Below are positions 16,881 to 25,027 of a stretch of DNA of 64,000 nucleotides, in pieces; within the stretch, counting starts at the first letter, position 1, and the number at the start of each line of letters is the position of its first letter. Below the pieces are notes generated by a model. It was not told where the DNA came from, searched no databases, and saw only the letters and a list, made by a program, of their open reading frames with translations. This DNA is from Ga0077555 sp033764055 (GTDB taxonomy: Bacteria; Pseudomonadota; Alphaproteobacteria; Rhizobiales; Hyphomicrobiaceae): the NCBI GenBank assembly GCA_033764055.1, contig JANRJI010000129.1, positions 104,937-168,936 on the forward strand. Reading direction: 5' to 3'. The translations under genes and the position numbers were made by a program.

Positions 16881-16962
16881 ACCTGGAGGCCTGGAGGCTA
16901 TGCCGCCCGCGGGAGGTCGAGGGTCGGCCCTCGCTTCGCGGAGCGAGCCGGAGGCGACAACG
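16881..16962. repeat. Imperfect 80-bp direct repeat, unit A
   Basis: Starts CCTGGAGGCCTGGAGGCT and contains CGGCCCTCGCTTCGCGG, ending in GACAAC. Unit B at 17088-17168 has the same order of blocks (CTGGAGGTCTGGAGGCT, CGGCCCTCGCTTCGCGG, ending ATCACAAC). The 24-bp palindrome lies between them, so palindrome and direct repeat probably form one composite intergenic element. Confidence 0.6.
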
Positions 16963-17015
16963 TCTGCATTTTGTGCCGTAGGGTCGCTTCGCGAGCGGGC
17001 CACCGGCCCGCACCC

Positions 17016-17039
17016 GTTTGGGGGACGTGTCCCCCAAAC
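17016..17039. repeat. 24-bp palindrome, copy 2
   Basis: Identical in all 24 bases to the copy at 16319-16342 (arms GTTTGGGGGAC / GTCCCCCAAAC, spacer GT). It lies between the two direct-repeat units in a non-coding stretch. Confidence 0.7.
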
Positions 17040-17087
17040 CCCCTCCTTTTTGTCGCGAGGAGCCTGCCGCTGGCTCCCTCACGAAAA

Positions 17088-17168
17088 ACTGGAGGTCTGG
17101 AGGCTGCGCCTCCAGCGGGAGCGCGAGGGCCGGCCCTCGCTTCGCGGGGCGAGCCTCGAAATCACAAC
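17088..17168. repeat. Imperfect 80-bp direct repeat, unit B
   Basis: Second copy of the element described at 16881-16962. Identity is highest over the GGCCCTCGCTTCGCGG core and the opening CTGGAGG-CTGGAGGCT doublet. Confidence 0.6.
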
Positions 17169-17277
17169 ATGGTGCGATATTCTTCAGAGCGCATAGCTCG
17201 CATATTTCTTGCAAGCCTCATATCCCGTTGCAATTATTCAGACAAGGGCATCGCCTGATCTGCATCGGCTCAGCTAT

Positions 17278-17565
17278 CTACTTTCTGCCGGTTTCTCGAT
17301 TTCGAGCCGGCGCTTCCAGATTTCCTGCTCCGTCGTTGAACGCCCTGTCAATATGACGGTCCTGAATTAGGAGCGCCAATACCGTTAGAAGAACGACACA
17401 GAGGGATCCACTCTGCCCAAGCACGTTTTGAACCAGAACAATTGTCACACACCCAGAAATGAAGATTAGAACAATCGGATGTTTATAAGCAATCTGCAGA
17501 AGTCTCCCGATTGCTCGGGAGACTTCTGTGAGAATCGACAGAAGCTTAGCCATTGCACTTTCCAT
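17278..17565 (-). CDS. Possible small membrane protein, lower GC than neighbours
   Basis: Possible 95-residue protein with two hydrophobic segments (HPIVLIFISGCVTIVLVQ and LCVVLLTVLALLIQ) and a charged C-terminus. Visible base composition is clearly less GC-rich than in the flanking genes. The ATGs at 17565 and 17553 are both possible; the second has GGAAAG just upstream. A perfect 14-base inverted repeat lies within the 5' part of the frame, which argues either for a regulated mRNA or against this being a true gene. I recognise no family. Confidence 0.35.
   Translation of the reverse strand: MESAMAKLLSILTEVSRAIGRLLQIAYKHPIVLIFISGCVTIVLVQNVLGQSGSLCVVLLTVLALLIQDRHIDRAFNDGAGNLEAPARNRETGRK
17497..17528. 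repeat. Perfect 14-bp inverted repeat with 4-nt loop
   Basis: CAGAAGTCTCCCGA-TTGC-TCGGGAGACTTCTG. It lies inside the possible small membrane-protein frame and downstream of nrdJ, which ends at 17621 on the same (minus) strand. As an RNA stem it would be very stable and could act as the nrdJ transcript end, though no clear U-tract follows on the minus strand. Confidence 0.55.
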
Positions 17566-17620
17566 TTCGTTGATGAGTACGCACAAACTTCCGACGTGGA
17601 AAACAACTCGAATGCGATGT

Positions 17621-20600
17621 TCACGAGCACCCGCTCGTGCCGCCGCAGGTGTCGCACTTCAAGCACGTGCCGTTGCGCACGAGGGTGAAGTTGCCGCACT
17701 CCTGGCAGCTTTCGCCCTCGTAGCCTTTCACTTTCGCCTCGCGGCGGCGCTCGGCGATGGTGAGCGTCGTGCCGCCGCCGACCGTGATCGCTGACGTCGC
17801 GCCGATGGTGGTGCGCTCCTCGACCCGCTCGCGCACGAGCAGCGTCGTCTCGCTACGCGCCAACTCGCGCGCGAGCTTGTGCTGCATGGCGTTGACCGAG
17901 TTGGTCTCGACCTCCGGCTCGGCCGAGAGCGCCGACGACCCGCGCACCTCGAAGCGGCGCGCCTCCGGCACGACGAAGACGTTCGGCTGCAGGCCGCGCG
18001 TCAGGCCCTTCGACACCAGACGCGCCGCCGGCATGGCGGGCGGCGTCTCGTCCTCCAGCTCCTCGTCCGAGGAGCCGAGACCGGTCTCGCCGACGATCTC
18101 ACGCGGATCCACGTGCGCGAGATCGTGCCGCTCGAGATAGGACACCGCCAGCTCGCGGAAGATGTAGTCGAGGATCGACGTCGCGTTCTTGATCGCCTCG
18201 TTGCCCTGGACGAGACCGGCCGGCTCGAACCGCGTGAACGTGAAGGCGTCGACGTACTCCTCGAGCGGCACGCCGTACTGGAGGCCGAGCGAGATGGCGA
18301 TGGCGAAATTGTTCATCAGCGAGCGGAAGGCGGCGCCCTCCTTGTGCATGTCGATGAAGATCTCGCCGAGCCGGCCGTCGTCGTACTCGCCGGTGCGCAG
18401 GTACACTTTGTGGCCGCCGACCGTGGCCTTCTGCGTGTAGCCCTTGCGCCGGCCGGGGAGCTTCTCGCGCTCGCGGGCCCGCTCGATGATTCGCTCGACG
18501 ATGCGCTCGGCCGCCAGTGCCGCCCGGTTTCCGGCCGGCCTGTCGGCGGTGAGCTCGGCCGCGATCTCCTCGGCCTCCACGTCGTCGTCCGAGAGGATCT
18601 GCGAGTTCAAGGGCTGCGAGAGCTTCGAGCCGTCGCGATAGAGTGCATTGGCCTTGAGAGCCAGCCGCCACGACAGCATATAGGCCGACTTGCAGTCGTC
18701 GACCGTCGCATCGTTCGGCATGTTGATGGTCTTCGAGATGGCACCCGAGATGAACGGTTGCGACGCCGCCATCATGCGGATGTGGCTCTCGACCGACAGG
18801 AACCGCTTGCCCTTGCGGCCACACGGGTTGGCGCAATCGAAGATCGAGATGTGCTCGGCTTTCAGGTGCGGCGCGCCTTCCAGCGTCATCGCACCGCAGA
18901 CGTGCTCGTTCGCCGCCTCCACGTCCTTTCTCGAGAAGCCGAGGTGGGCGAGCAGGTCGAAGCCCGGCTCGTCGAGCTTCTCCTTCGACACCTTGAGCGT
19001 CTCGACGAGGAAGGCCTCGCCGAGCGTCCACCGGTTCATGGCGAACTTGATGTCGAAGGCGCTCTTCAAGGCGCCCTCGAGCTTGTCGAGCGCGTCGGCG
19101 GTGAAGCCCTTCGTCTTCAAGGTCGCGTGATTGATGGCAGGAGACTGGCGCAGCGAGCCGTGGCCGACGGCATAGGCCTCGATCTCGGCGATCTGCGCCT
19201 CGGTGTAGCCGAGCGTACGCAGGGCCTCGGGCACGGCACGGTTGATGATCTTGAAGTAGCCGCCGCCGGCCAGCTTCTTGAATTTCACCAGGGCGAAATC
19301 GGGCTCGATGCCGGTCGTGTCGCAGTCCATGACGAGGCCGATCGTGCCGGTCGGCGCGACCACGGTCGCCTGGGCGTTGCGATATCCGTAGGCCTGTCCG
19401 AGCTCGATGGCGCGGTCCCAGGCCCGCATGGCTGCCGCGACCAGCGCGCTGTCCGTGCAGGAGGCATGATCGAGCGGCACGGGGCGCGTCGCCAGCTTCT
19501 CGTAGCCGTCGCGATGGCCGTAAGCCGCGCGGCGATGATTGCGGATCACACGCAGCATGTCGGCCGCGTTGGGCTCGTAGCCGGGAAACGGCCCGAGCTC
19601 GGACGACATCTCGGCGCTGGTCGCATAGGCGACGCCGGTCATGACGGCGGAGATGGCGCCGCAGATGGCGCGGCCTTGCGCCGAATCGTAGCCGATGCCG
19701 GAGGCCATGAGCAGCCCGCCGATATTGGCGAAGCCGAGCCCGAGCGTGCGGTACCGGTAGGACAGCTCGGCGATCTGGCGGGACGGGAACTGGGCCATCA
19801 TCACCGAGATCTCGAGCACGATGGTCCACAGCCGGCAGCAATGCTCGAACGCCGCCACGTCGAACGTGCCATCCGGCTTGCGGAAGGTCATCAGGTTGAG
19901 CGAGGCGAGGTTGCAGGCCGTGTCGTCGAGGAACATGTACTCAGAGCACGGGTTCGACGCCCTGATCTGGCCCGACTGCGGACAGGTATGCCAGTCGTTG
20001 ATGGTCGAGTGGAACTGAATGCCGGGATCGGCCGAGGCCCAGGCGGCATGGCCGATCTTGTCCCACAAGCCGCGTGCCTTGAGCGACTTGATCTTGCGCC
20101 CGTCGAGGCGCGCCGTCAGATGCCATTCGCCGTCGTCCCCGACGGCCTTCAGGAACTCGTCGGTGACGCGCACCGAGTTGTTCGAGTTCTGGCCGGAGAC
20201 GGTGAGGTAGGCCTCGGAATCCCAGTCCGTGTCGTAGGTGGCGAAATCGATATCTTTCTGGCCCTGCCGGGCCATCTGGATCACGCGCAGGATGTAGTTC
20301 TGCGGAACGCCGTCGCGGCGTGCCTCGCGGATGGCGCGCTTCAGCGCGGGATTGCGGGCCGGATCGAAGCAGCGCTCGTCGCGTCCGGTCTCGCTCTCGG
20401 CGTTGTCGGTGTCGCAGGTGACGATGGCCGACAGCACGGCCTTGAGGCGCTTCTGGCAGATCTTGGAGCCGGTGACGAGGGCGGCAACCTTCTGCTCCTC
20501 CTTCACCTTCCAATCGATGTAGGCCTCGATGTCCGGATGGTCGACATCGACGACGACCATCTTGGCCGCACGCCGCGTAGTGCCGCCGGACTTGATGGCG

Positions 20601-21397
20601 CCGGCCGCCCGGTCGCCGATCTTGAGGAAGCTCATCAGGCCCGACGACTTCCCGCCGCCCGACAGCTTCTCGTTCTCGGCGCGCAGTGCAGAGAAATTCG
20701 AGCCCGTGCCCGAGCCGTATTTGAACAGGCGCGCCTCGCGCACCCAGAGGTCCATGATGCCGTTCTCGTTGACGAGATCGTCGTCGACGGACTGGATGAA
20801 GCAGGCGTGCGGCTGGGGGTGCTCGTAGGCCGACTCCGAGCGGGTCAGCTTGCCGGTGCGATGGTCGACGTAATAATGCCCCTGGCCGGGACCGTCGATG
20901 CCATAGGCCCAGTGCAAGCCGGTGTTGAACCACTGCGGCGAGTTGGGTGCGCCCATCTGCATCGCCAGCATGTGGCAGTGCTCGTCGAAGAAGGCGCGGG
21001 CATCCTCCTCGCTCGAGAAATAGCCGCCCTTCCAGCCCCAGTAGGTCCACGTGCCGGCGAGGCGGTCGAACACCTGGCGGGCGTCGCTCTCGCCGCCGGT
21101 GCGCTCCTTCTCGGGCAGCTCGGCCAGCGCGCCCTCGTCGGGGATCGCGCGCCACAGCCACGATGGAACTTGGCTCTCCTCAACCCGCTTCAGCCGGCGC
21201 GGCACGCCCGCTTTGCGGAAATACTTCTGGGCGAGGATGTCGGCGGCAACCTGGCTCCAGTGCTCGGGCACCTCGAAGCCTTCGAGTCGGAACACGACGG
21301 ACCCGTCGGGATTGCGGATCTCCGACGTGGCGCGGCGGAAGGGGATGGCTGCGTAGGGTGACTTGCCGGCTTCGGTGAACCGCCGAGTGATCTTCAT
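17621..21397 (-). CDS. nrdJ: Vitamin B12-dependent (class II) ribonucleoside-diphosphate reductase NrdJ
   Basis: Cytoplasmic adenosylcobalamin-dependent enzyme (1258 aa) that reduces ribonucleotides to deoxyribonucleotides. Visible landmarks are the N-terminal FxRATSEIRNPDGSVVF, the active-site stretch ASNPCSEYMFLDDTACNLASLN, the finger-loop region VVAPTGTIGLVMDCDTTGIEPDF, and the C-terminal Cys-rich tail (CQECGNFTLVRNGTCLKCDTCGG) of long alphaproteobacterial NrdJ. Length fits the large NrdJ subfamily. The gene stands alone with its ATG at 21397. No cobalamin riboswitch or NrdR box could be recognised in the roughly 690 bases upstream. Whether a class I enzyme exists elsewhere cannot be seen. 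Confidence 0.97.
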   Translation of the reverse strand: MKITRRFTEAGKSPYAAIPFRRATSEIRNPDGSVVFRLEGFEVPEHWSQVAADILAQKYFRKAGVPRRLKRVEESQVPSWLWRAIPDEGALAELPEKERTGGESDARQVFDRLAGTWTYWGWKGGYFSSEEDARAFFDEHCHMLAMQMGAPNSPQWFNTGLHWAYGIDGPGQGHYYVDHRTGKLTRSESAYEHPQPHACFIQSVDDDLVNENGIMDLWVREARLFKYGSGTGSNFSALRAENEKLSGGGKSSGLMSFLKIGDRAAGAIKSGGTTRRAAKMVVVDVDHPDIEAYIDWKVKEEQKVAALVTGSKICQKRLKAVLSAIVTCDTDNAESETGRDERCFDPARNPALKRAIREARRDGVPQNYILRVIQMARQGQKDIDFATYDTDWDSEAYLTVSGQNSNNSVRVTDEFLKAVGDDGEWHLTARLDGRKIKSLKARGLWDKIGHAAWASADPGIQFHSTINDWHTCPQSGQIRASNPCSEYMFLDDTACNLASLNLMTFRKPDGTFDVAAFEHCCRLWTIVLEISVMMAQFPSRQIAELSYRYRTLGLGFANIGGLLMASGIGYDSAQGRAICGAISAVMTGVAYATSAEMSSELGPFPGYEPNAADMLRVIRNHRRAAYGHRDGYEKLATRPVPLDHASCTDSALVAAAMRAWDRAIELGQAYGYRNAQATVVAPTGTIGLVMDCDTTGIEPDFALVKFKKLAGGGYFKIINRAVPEALRTLGYTEAQIAEIEAYAVGHGSLRQSPAINHATLKTKGFTADALDKLEGALKSAFDIKFAMNRWTLGEAFLVETLKVSKEKLDEPGFDLLAHLGFSRKDVEAANEHVCGAMTLEGAPHLKAEHISIFDCANPCGRKGKRFLSVESHIRMMAASQPFISGAISKTINMPNDATVDDCKSAYMLSWRLALKANALYRDGSKLSQPLNSQILSDDDVEAEEIAAELTADRPAGNRAALAAERIVERIIERAREREKLPGRRKGYTQKATVGGHKVYLRTGEYDDGRLGEIFIDMHKEGAAFRSLMNNFAIAISLGLQYGVPLEEYVDAFTFTRFEPAGLVQGNEAIKNATSILDYIFRELAVSYLERHDLAHVDPREIVGETGLGSSDEELEDETPPAMPAARLVSKGLTRGLQPNVFVVPEARRFEVRGSSALSAEPEVETNSVNAMQHKLARELARSETTLLVRERVEERTTIGATSAITVGGGTTLTIAERRREAKVKGYEGESCQECGNFTLVRNGTCLKCDTCGGTSGCS

Positions 21398-22084
21398 AAG
21401 TGCCCGCCTGCGTTTCTTTCATTTTGCCCCGCGCGCTCCCTCGAACGCGCGGCTACCTGGGGCGCAGGCGCTCGGCCCTCGCCACACCACTCGACGCAAC
21501 AGGACTGGACCGACCAAACACACTGTCACCATCGGACGAGGCGACTGCCGCGACCGCTGCGCAACCAAAGCGAGCCCTCGACAGGAGGGCTCGGACTTGC
21601 TCTGGGGACCTGGCGCGCCGTCGATGACGAGGTGCGCCGATGACCTGGAAATTAGGGCGATTCGCGAAGTCCGTCACGAGCCCTTGGGGTTGTCAGAGCA
21701 ACGACCCGCTAGATGTAGATTCGACGAAACCGGCTGCGGACAACCCGTGGATGGCCTGGCATCAAAGCGCCTGATGGCGCCGGTCCGGTCGGGGCGATGG
21801 GCGCGAGGGGCCATGTGCACAACTGGGGCAGCTTCGGCCGGCCGCCCAGGACTCGCACAGAGTAAGGCGATTCCGCCTCACCGAGCGTTGCCCGTTTGCA
21901 TCAGTGCCGGATCTGCCGCTGCAACACGGCAAAACACGCGATGGCACTGTGTCCGCATCCGACTTCGGATCGAGCCGGGCTGCGTCGGGCCTGCGCTGGA
22001 CAAGGCTGCGATGCCGGTGTCATAAGCCGGTGGAGCAAATGCGGTCGTGAGTCCGGCCGGACTCGGGACGTCACGGGCAGGGCA
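21398..22084. other. Intergenic region between nrdJ and the NDUFA12 gene
   Basis: About 690 bases between divergent genes. The open frame at 21363-22025 on the plus strand looks like random GC-rich translation and is not annotated. A CCGCGCG/CGCGCGG stem-loop (21429-21452) lies in the nrdJ leader. I searched by eye for B12 riboswitch core blocks on the minus strand and found none. Confidence 0.45.
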
Positions 22085-22483
22085 ATGAGCATCTTCAGCG
22101 AGATCTTCAGCTGGTGGGGCGGCAACACGTGGTCGTTGCGCCTGACCACCATGTGGCGCGGTCGACTCGTCGGCACCGACGAGATGGGCAACCGCTATTT
22201 CGTGCAGAAGTCGGGCGTCGGCCCGCTCGGCAAGCCGCGCCGCTGGGTCGTTTATGCCGAAGGTGCCGAGGCCTCGAAGATATCACCCGACTGGCACGGT
22301 TGGATGCATTACACGGTCGATACGCCGCCGAGCGAGGAGACATACACGCCCCGTCCCTGGCAGAAGCCGCATCGCCCGAATCTGACGGGGACATCCGAGG
22401 CCTATCGGCCGCAGGGCTCCATCCTGGCAGCTGGTACCAGGCCGCACGCGACGGGAGATTACCAGCCCTGGCGACCGGATTAG
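22085..22483 (+). CDS. NADH:ubiquinone oxidoreductase accessory subunit, NDUFA12 family
   Basis: Accessory subunit (132 aa) of respiratory complex I, found in mitochondria and alphaproteobacteria. Family signs are FSWWGGNTWSLRLTTMWRG, GTDEMGNRYFVQK, PRRWVVYAEGAEASKISPDWHGWMHY, a T-P-P-S motif, and the RPWQKPHRPNLTGTSEAYRP tail. The start at ATG 22085 fits family N-termini; the frame is open further upstream but unlike the family. It is followed by the DUF2155 gene, a common neighbour in Rhizobiales. Confidence 0.93.
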   Translation: MSIFSEIFSWWGGNTWSLRLTTMWRGRLVGTDEMGNRYFVQKSGVGPLGKPRRWVVYAEGAEASKISPDWHGWMHYTVDTPPSEETYTPRPWQKPHRPNLTGTSEAYRPQGSILAAGTRPHATGDYQPWRPD

Positions 22484-22619
22484 GCAGCGCGTTGCGGCCA
22501 GGTGTCGACACGTCTTTGCCGCACTTCCACGCCATGTCGGCAAAGGCGTGCAGATTCCAAGCTACGTCCGTCATCGGTTGCGCGTCCGCCGATGCCACGT
22601 CGCCAAGAAGGAGCGGGTC

Positions 22620-23144
22620 ATGCAGCGCGCGGGGTGCTCCGGAGGCATGCATCGGCGACGATACGGCCGGCGGCGGGCGGCTTTACTGGCGGTTGCGACG
22701 CTGGGCTGCCTGATTGCGGAACGGACCTCCGCCCAGCACATCGAGAACGGCAAGGCCGTGTTCGCGGCCCTCGACAAGGTGACCGCGCGAATCTCCCGGC
22801 TCGAGGTGAAGCTCGGCGAGACGGCCAAGTTCGGGGCGCTGCAGGTGACGCCGCGCGCGTGCCACTCGCGCTCACCCACCGAGCCGCCGAAGACCACCTC
22901 GTTCGTCGAGATCGACGAGGCCCAGCTCGGCGGCAAGTCCGAGCGTATCTTCTCAGGGTGGATGTTCGCCGAGAGCCCGGCGCTGAATGCCGTCGAGCAC
23001 CCTGTCTATGACGTCTGGCTGACGGAGTGCATCGAGCCGCGTCGCCCGGTCGCGGCCCAGGCGCCAGCGCCGGGCAAGGCCGCCTCGACGGGCGAGCCCT
23101 CCGCGGTCGATACGGAGGTCCGCCGTTTCCGCCCGAAGCGTTAG
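22620..23144 (+). CDS. DUF2155 domain-containing protein
   Basis: Predicted exported protein (174 aa). A signal peptide follows a basic N-terminus (RRRYGRRRAALLAVATLGCLIA). The DUF2155 core is recognised by AVFAALDKVTARISRLEV, FGALQVTPRACHSRSPTE, SFVEIDE and IFSGWMFAESPALNAVEHPVYDVWLTEC. Function is unknown; the family is largely alphaproteobacterial and is often beside the NDUFA12 gene, as here. ATG 22620 has AAGGAG seven bases upstream. The last 40 residues are a non-conserved Ala/Pro-rich tail. Confidence 0.9.
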   Translation: MQRAGCSGGMHRRRYGRRRAALLAVATLGCLIAERTSAQHIENGKAVFAALDKVTARISRLEVKLGETAKFGALQVTPRACHSRSPTEPPKTTSFVEIDEAQLGGKSERIFSGWMFAESPALNAVEHPVYDVWLTECIEPRRPVAAQAPAPGKAASTGEPSAVDTEVRRFRPKR

Positions 23145-23221
23145 TCCCTTCGAGTTTCCACCCTGAGTTGCCGATCGCATCTAGATTCTCATCGCCTCAC
23201 TCGCACGAAGGAGAGCACCGC

Positions 23222-23629
23222 ATGACAGGTAGCGACAAGGACGTGACGGCAGTGCTGCTACGCGAGGGCACCATCGGCAACGACATCGCCAAGTTTCAGC
23301 AGGCGTGCCTCTCGAACCCCCTCGTCTCGGGATGCATGGTGGACGTGCGCCGGATCGAGGGTCGCCGCACCGGCGAGAAGGCGCTCGAGGTCGGTCTCAA
23401 CGCCGCCATCGACCTGAAGACCCGCATGCTGTTGCGGCTCAAGATCGACGTGACCGGCGCCGGCAAGCTCGACACACAGGAGCGCCGGGTCGAGATCACC
23501 AAGCTGACGGTCAACAACGACGTCAAAGGGTTGATCGGCGGCATCCTGGGCCTGCTCGGCTACGGCGTCGGCAAGACGGTGAAGGTGGCCCGCCGCGATG
23601 TCGCGATTCTCGAGCGCGAGCTCAACTGA
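23222..23629 (+). CDS. Conserved-looking hypothetical protein
   Basis: Predicted soluble protein (135 aa), not assigned to a family. Start ATG 23222 follows GAAGGAGAG. The N-terminal half (GTIGNDIAKFQQACLSNPL, MVDVRRIEG) reads as a small alpha/beta domain. The middle contains DLKTRMLLRLKIDVTGAGKLDTQ, and the C-terminal part has a Gly-rich hydrophobic stretch (GLIGGILGLLGYGVGKTVKVARRD) that may sit at a membrane. Codon use and the ribosome-binding site support a real gene. It is convergent with anmK. Confidence 0.65.
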   Translation: MTGSDKDVTAVLLREGTIGNDIAKFQQACLSNPLVSGCMVDVRRIEGRRTGEKALEVGLNAAIDLKTRMLLRLKIDVTGAGKLDTQERRVEITKLTVNNDVKGLIGGILGLLGYGVGKTVKVARRDVAILERELN

Positions 23630-23667
23630 CCTCGGCGGGGAGGCTGGGGGCTACCGGCATATGCCCG

Positions 23668-24774
23668 CTAGGGTGCGCGCGCCAGCACGCCGCCCGTGGC
23701 GGGTGTCGCCGCGCCCGTCGTGCCGGGAAACGTGATCGGCAGGCCAGCCAGCGAGCGCACTGCCAGATAGGCCCACGCCTGGGCCTCGAGCGTATCGCCG
23801 TCGAGACCCAGTGCCTCGGCCGGCACGAGAGCGTTCTCCACCCGCGCCGCCAGCATGCCCATCAGCGTCCGGTTGCGGCGTCCGCCGCCACAGACCACCC
23901 ACAGTGCGGGCTCCGCTGGCATGTGCTCGCGGGCACGGGCCACCGCCTCGGCGGTGAGCGCGGTCAATGTCGCCGCTCCCTCCGCGACCGCCAGCCCATC
24001 GGCCAGCTCCAGCGGAAACGCATTACGATCGAGAGACTTCGGGACCGGCTTGGCGAAGAACGGATGCAGCAGGAAGGCGTGCAGGACGCGCTCGTCGACC
24101 TTCCCTCGGGCAGCCAGCGAGCCATCATCGTCGCGCGGTCGGCCGGCGCGTGCACGCATCCAGTCGTCGATCAGCGCATTCCCTGGCCCCGTATCGAAGG
24201 CGACCAGGGTCTCGTCCGACCCGATCCACGTGACGTTGGCGACACCGCCGATGTTCAGGAAGGCGACAGGGCGCGCCGGCACCTTGGCGGCGAGCGCACG
24301 GTGATAGACGGGCACCAAGGGAGCCCCTTCGCCCCCTTTCTCGACATCAGCGGCCCTCAGATCGTAAACGACGTCTATTCCCATGCATCGGGCGAGGAGG
24401 GGGCCGTCGCCGAGCTGCACCGTCGTCCCCTGGTCGGGCCGGTGCAGCACCGTCTGGCCATGGAAGCCGATCACGTCTACCGCGGATGGTTGCAGCATCC
24501 GGTCGCCGAGGAAGCGTAAGGCAGCCTCGGCATGGCGCTCGGTGAGGTCGCGCTCGACCGCCGCGAGCGTGCCCGGCCGCTCCTCCCGTCGCGTGATGGC
24601 GCGGGCTTCGGCCAGCGCTGTCCGTAGCCGGTGGCGGAAGTCCTCTGGGTATTCGACACTCGCGGCGGCGAGGCGTCGCACATGGCTCTCGCCGTCCGTC
24701 TCGATCAGTGCCAGATCGATGCCGTCCATCGACGTTCCGCTCATGAGGCCCAGCGCGCGCTTGATCTTGCTCAT
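23668..24774 (-). CDS. anmK: Anhydro-N-acetylmuramic acid kinase AnmK
   Basis: Cytosolic kinase (368 aa) that phosphorylates and opens 1,6-anhydro-MurNAc from recycled peptidoglycan to give MurNAc-6-phosphate. The family pattern is complete: GLMSGTSMDGIDLAL at the N-terminus, IGFHGQTVLHRP, DLRAADVEKGGEGAPLVPVYH, LNIGGVANVTWIG, DTGPGNALIDDW and ALWVVCGGGRRN. It is divergent from tyrS across about 250 bases, the usual arrangement in Rhizobiales. Confidence 0.96.
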   Translation of the reverse strand: MSKIKRALGLMSGTSMDGIDLALIETDGESHVRRLAAASVEYPEDFRHRLRTALAEARAITRREERPGTLAAVERDLTERHAEAALRFLGDRMLQPSAVDVIGFHGQTVLHRPDQGTTVQLGDGPLLARCMGIDVVYDLRAADVEKGGEGAPLVPVYHRALAAKVPARPVAFLNIGGVANVTWIGSDETLVAFDTGPGNALIDDWMRARAGRPRDDDGSLAARGKVDERVLHAFLLHPFFAKPVPKSLDRNAFPLELADGLAVAEGAATLTALTAEAVARAREHMPAEPALWVVCGGGRRNRTLMGMLAARVENALVPAEALGLDGDTLEAQAWAYLAVRSLAGLPITFPGTTGAATPATGGVLARAP

Positions 24775-25027
24775 GGGTCGGCTCCCGTGCGATTAGCTGT
24801 CGCTAGAGTGTGCCTCAGGTCGCTTCGCGATGGCTGCCACCCGGGCCCGGTGACGGACTCCCCTGCGATGCCTGCCTCATTGTCGATGGTTGCCTGCGGC
24901 AAATCTGCGGCATTCACCACCACCGGCCATCGAGGCCGCGGTTGATTGGTGGAAGCTCCGAAGGTCATCGCAGGATCGATTTCCTGTGCAGGCCTCGCAC
25001 CAGATTCTTCGAGTGAAAGCCTAGCGC
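24775..25027. promoter_or_regulatory. Divergent promoter region of anmK and tyrS
   Basis: A 253-base gap between divergent genes with no readable ORF of family character. Promoters for both genes must lie here; no motif was clear enough to place. Confidence 0.4.

Larger units (their letters stand above)
16673..17277. other. Non-coding repeat-bearing region
   Basis: About 600 bases without a credible gene. It holds a GGCTGACAC-GGG-GTGTCAGCC hairpin, the second 24-bp palindrome, and two imperfect 80-bp direct repeats. The translated frames are Arg/Gly-rich repeats of each other and are judged to be non-coding. Confidence 0.6.

Noticed and set aside
16319..17168. CRISPR array
   Set aside because: Only two copies of each repeat, irregular spacing and no cas genes.
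16782..17258. Short ORFs in the repeat block that resemble one another
   Set aside because: Their similarity comes from the underlying direct repeats. Composition and lack of ribosome-binding sites argue against coding.
17879..21361. Very long open frame (1160 codons) on the strand opposite nrdJ
   Set aside because: It is the antisense shadow of a well-supported gene. The translation is Arg/Leu/Val-rich with no motif, as expected in GC-rich DNA.
21363..22025. Possible protein in the nrdJ-NDUFA12 gap
   Set aside because: It overlaps the nrdJ start on the other strand, has no ribosome-binding site and reads as random translation.
21398..22084. Cobalamin riboswitch upstream of nrdJ
   Set aside because: Expected for some nrdJ genes, but none of the conserved core blocks could be found by eye on the minus strand.
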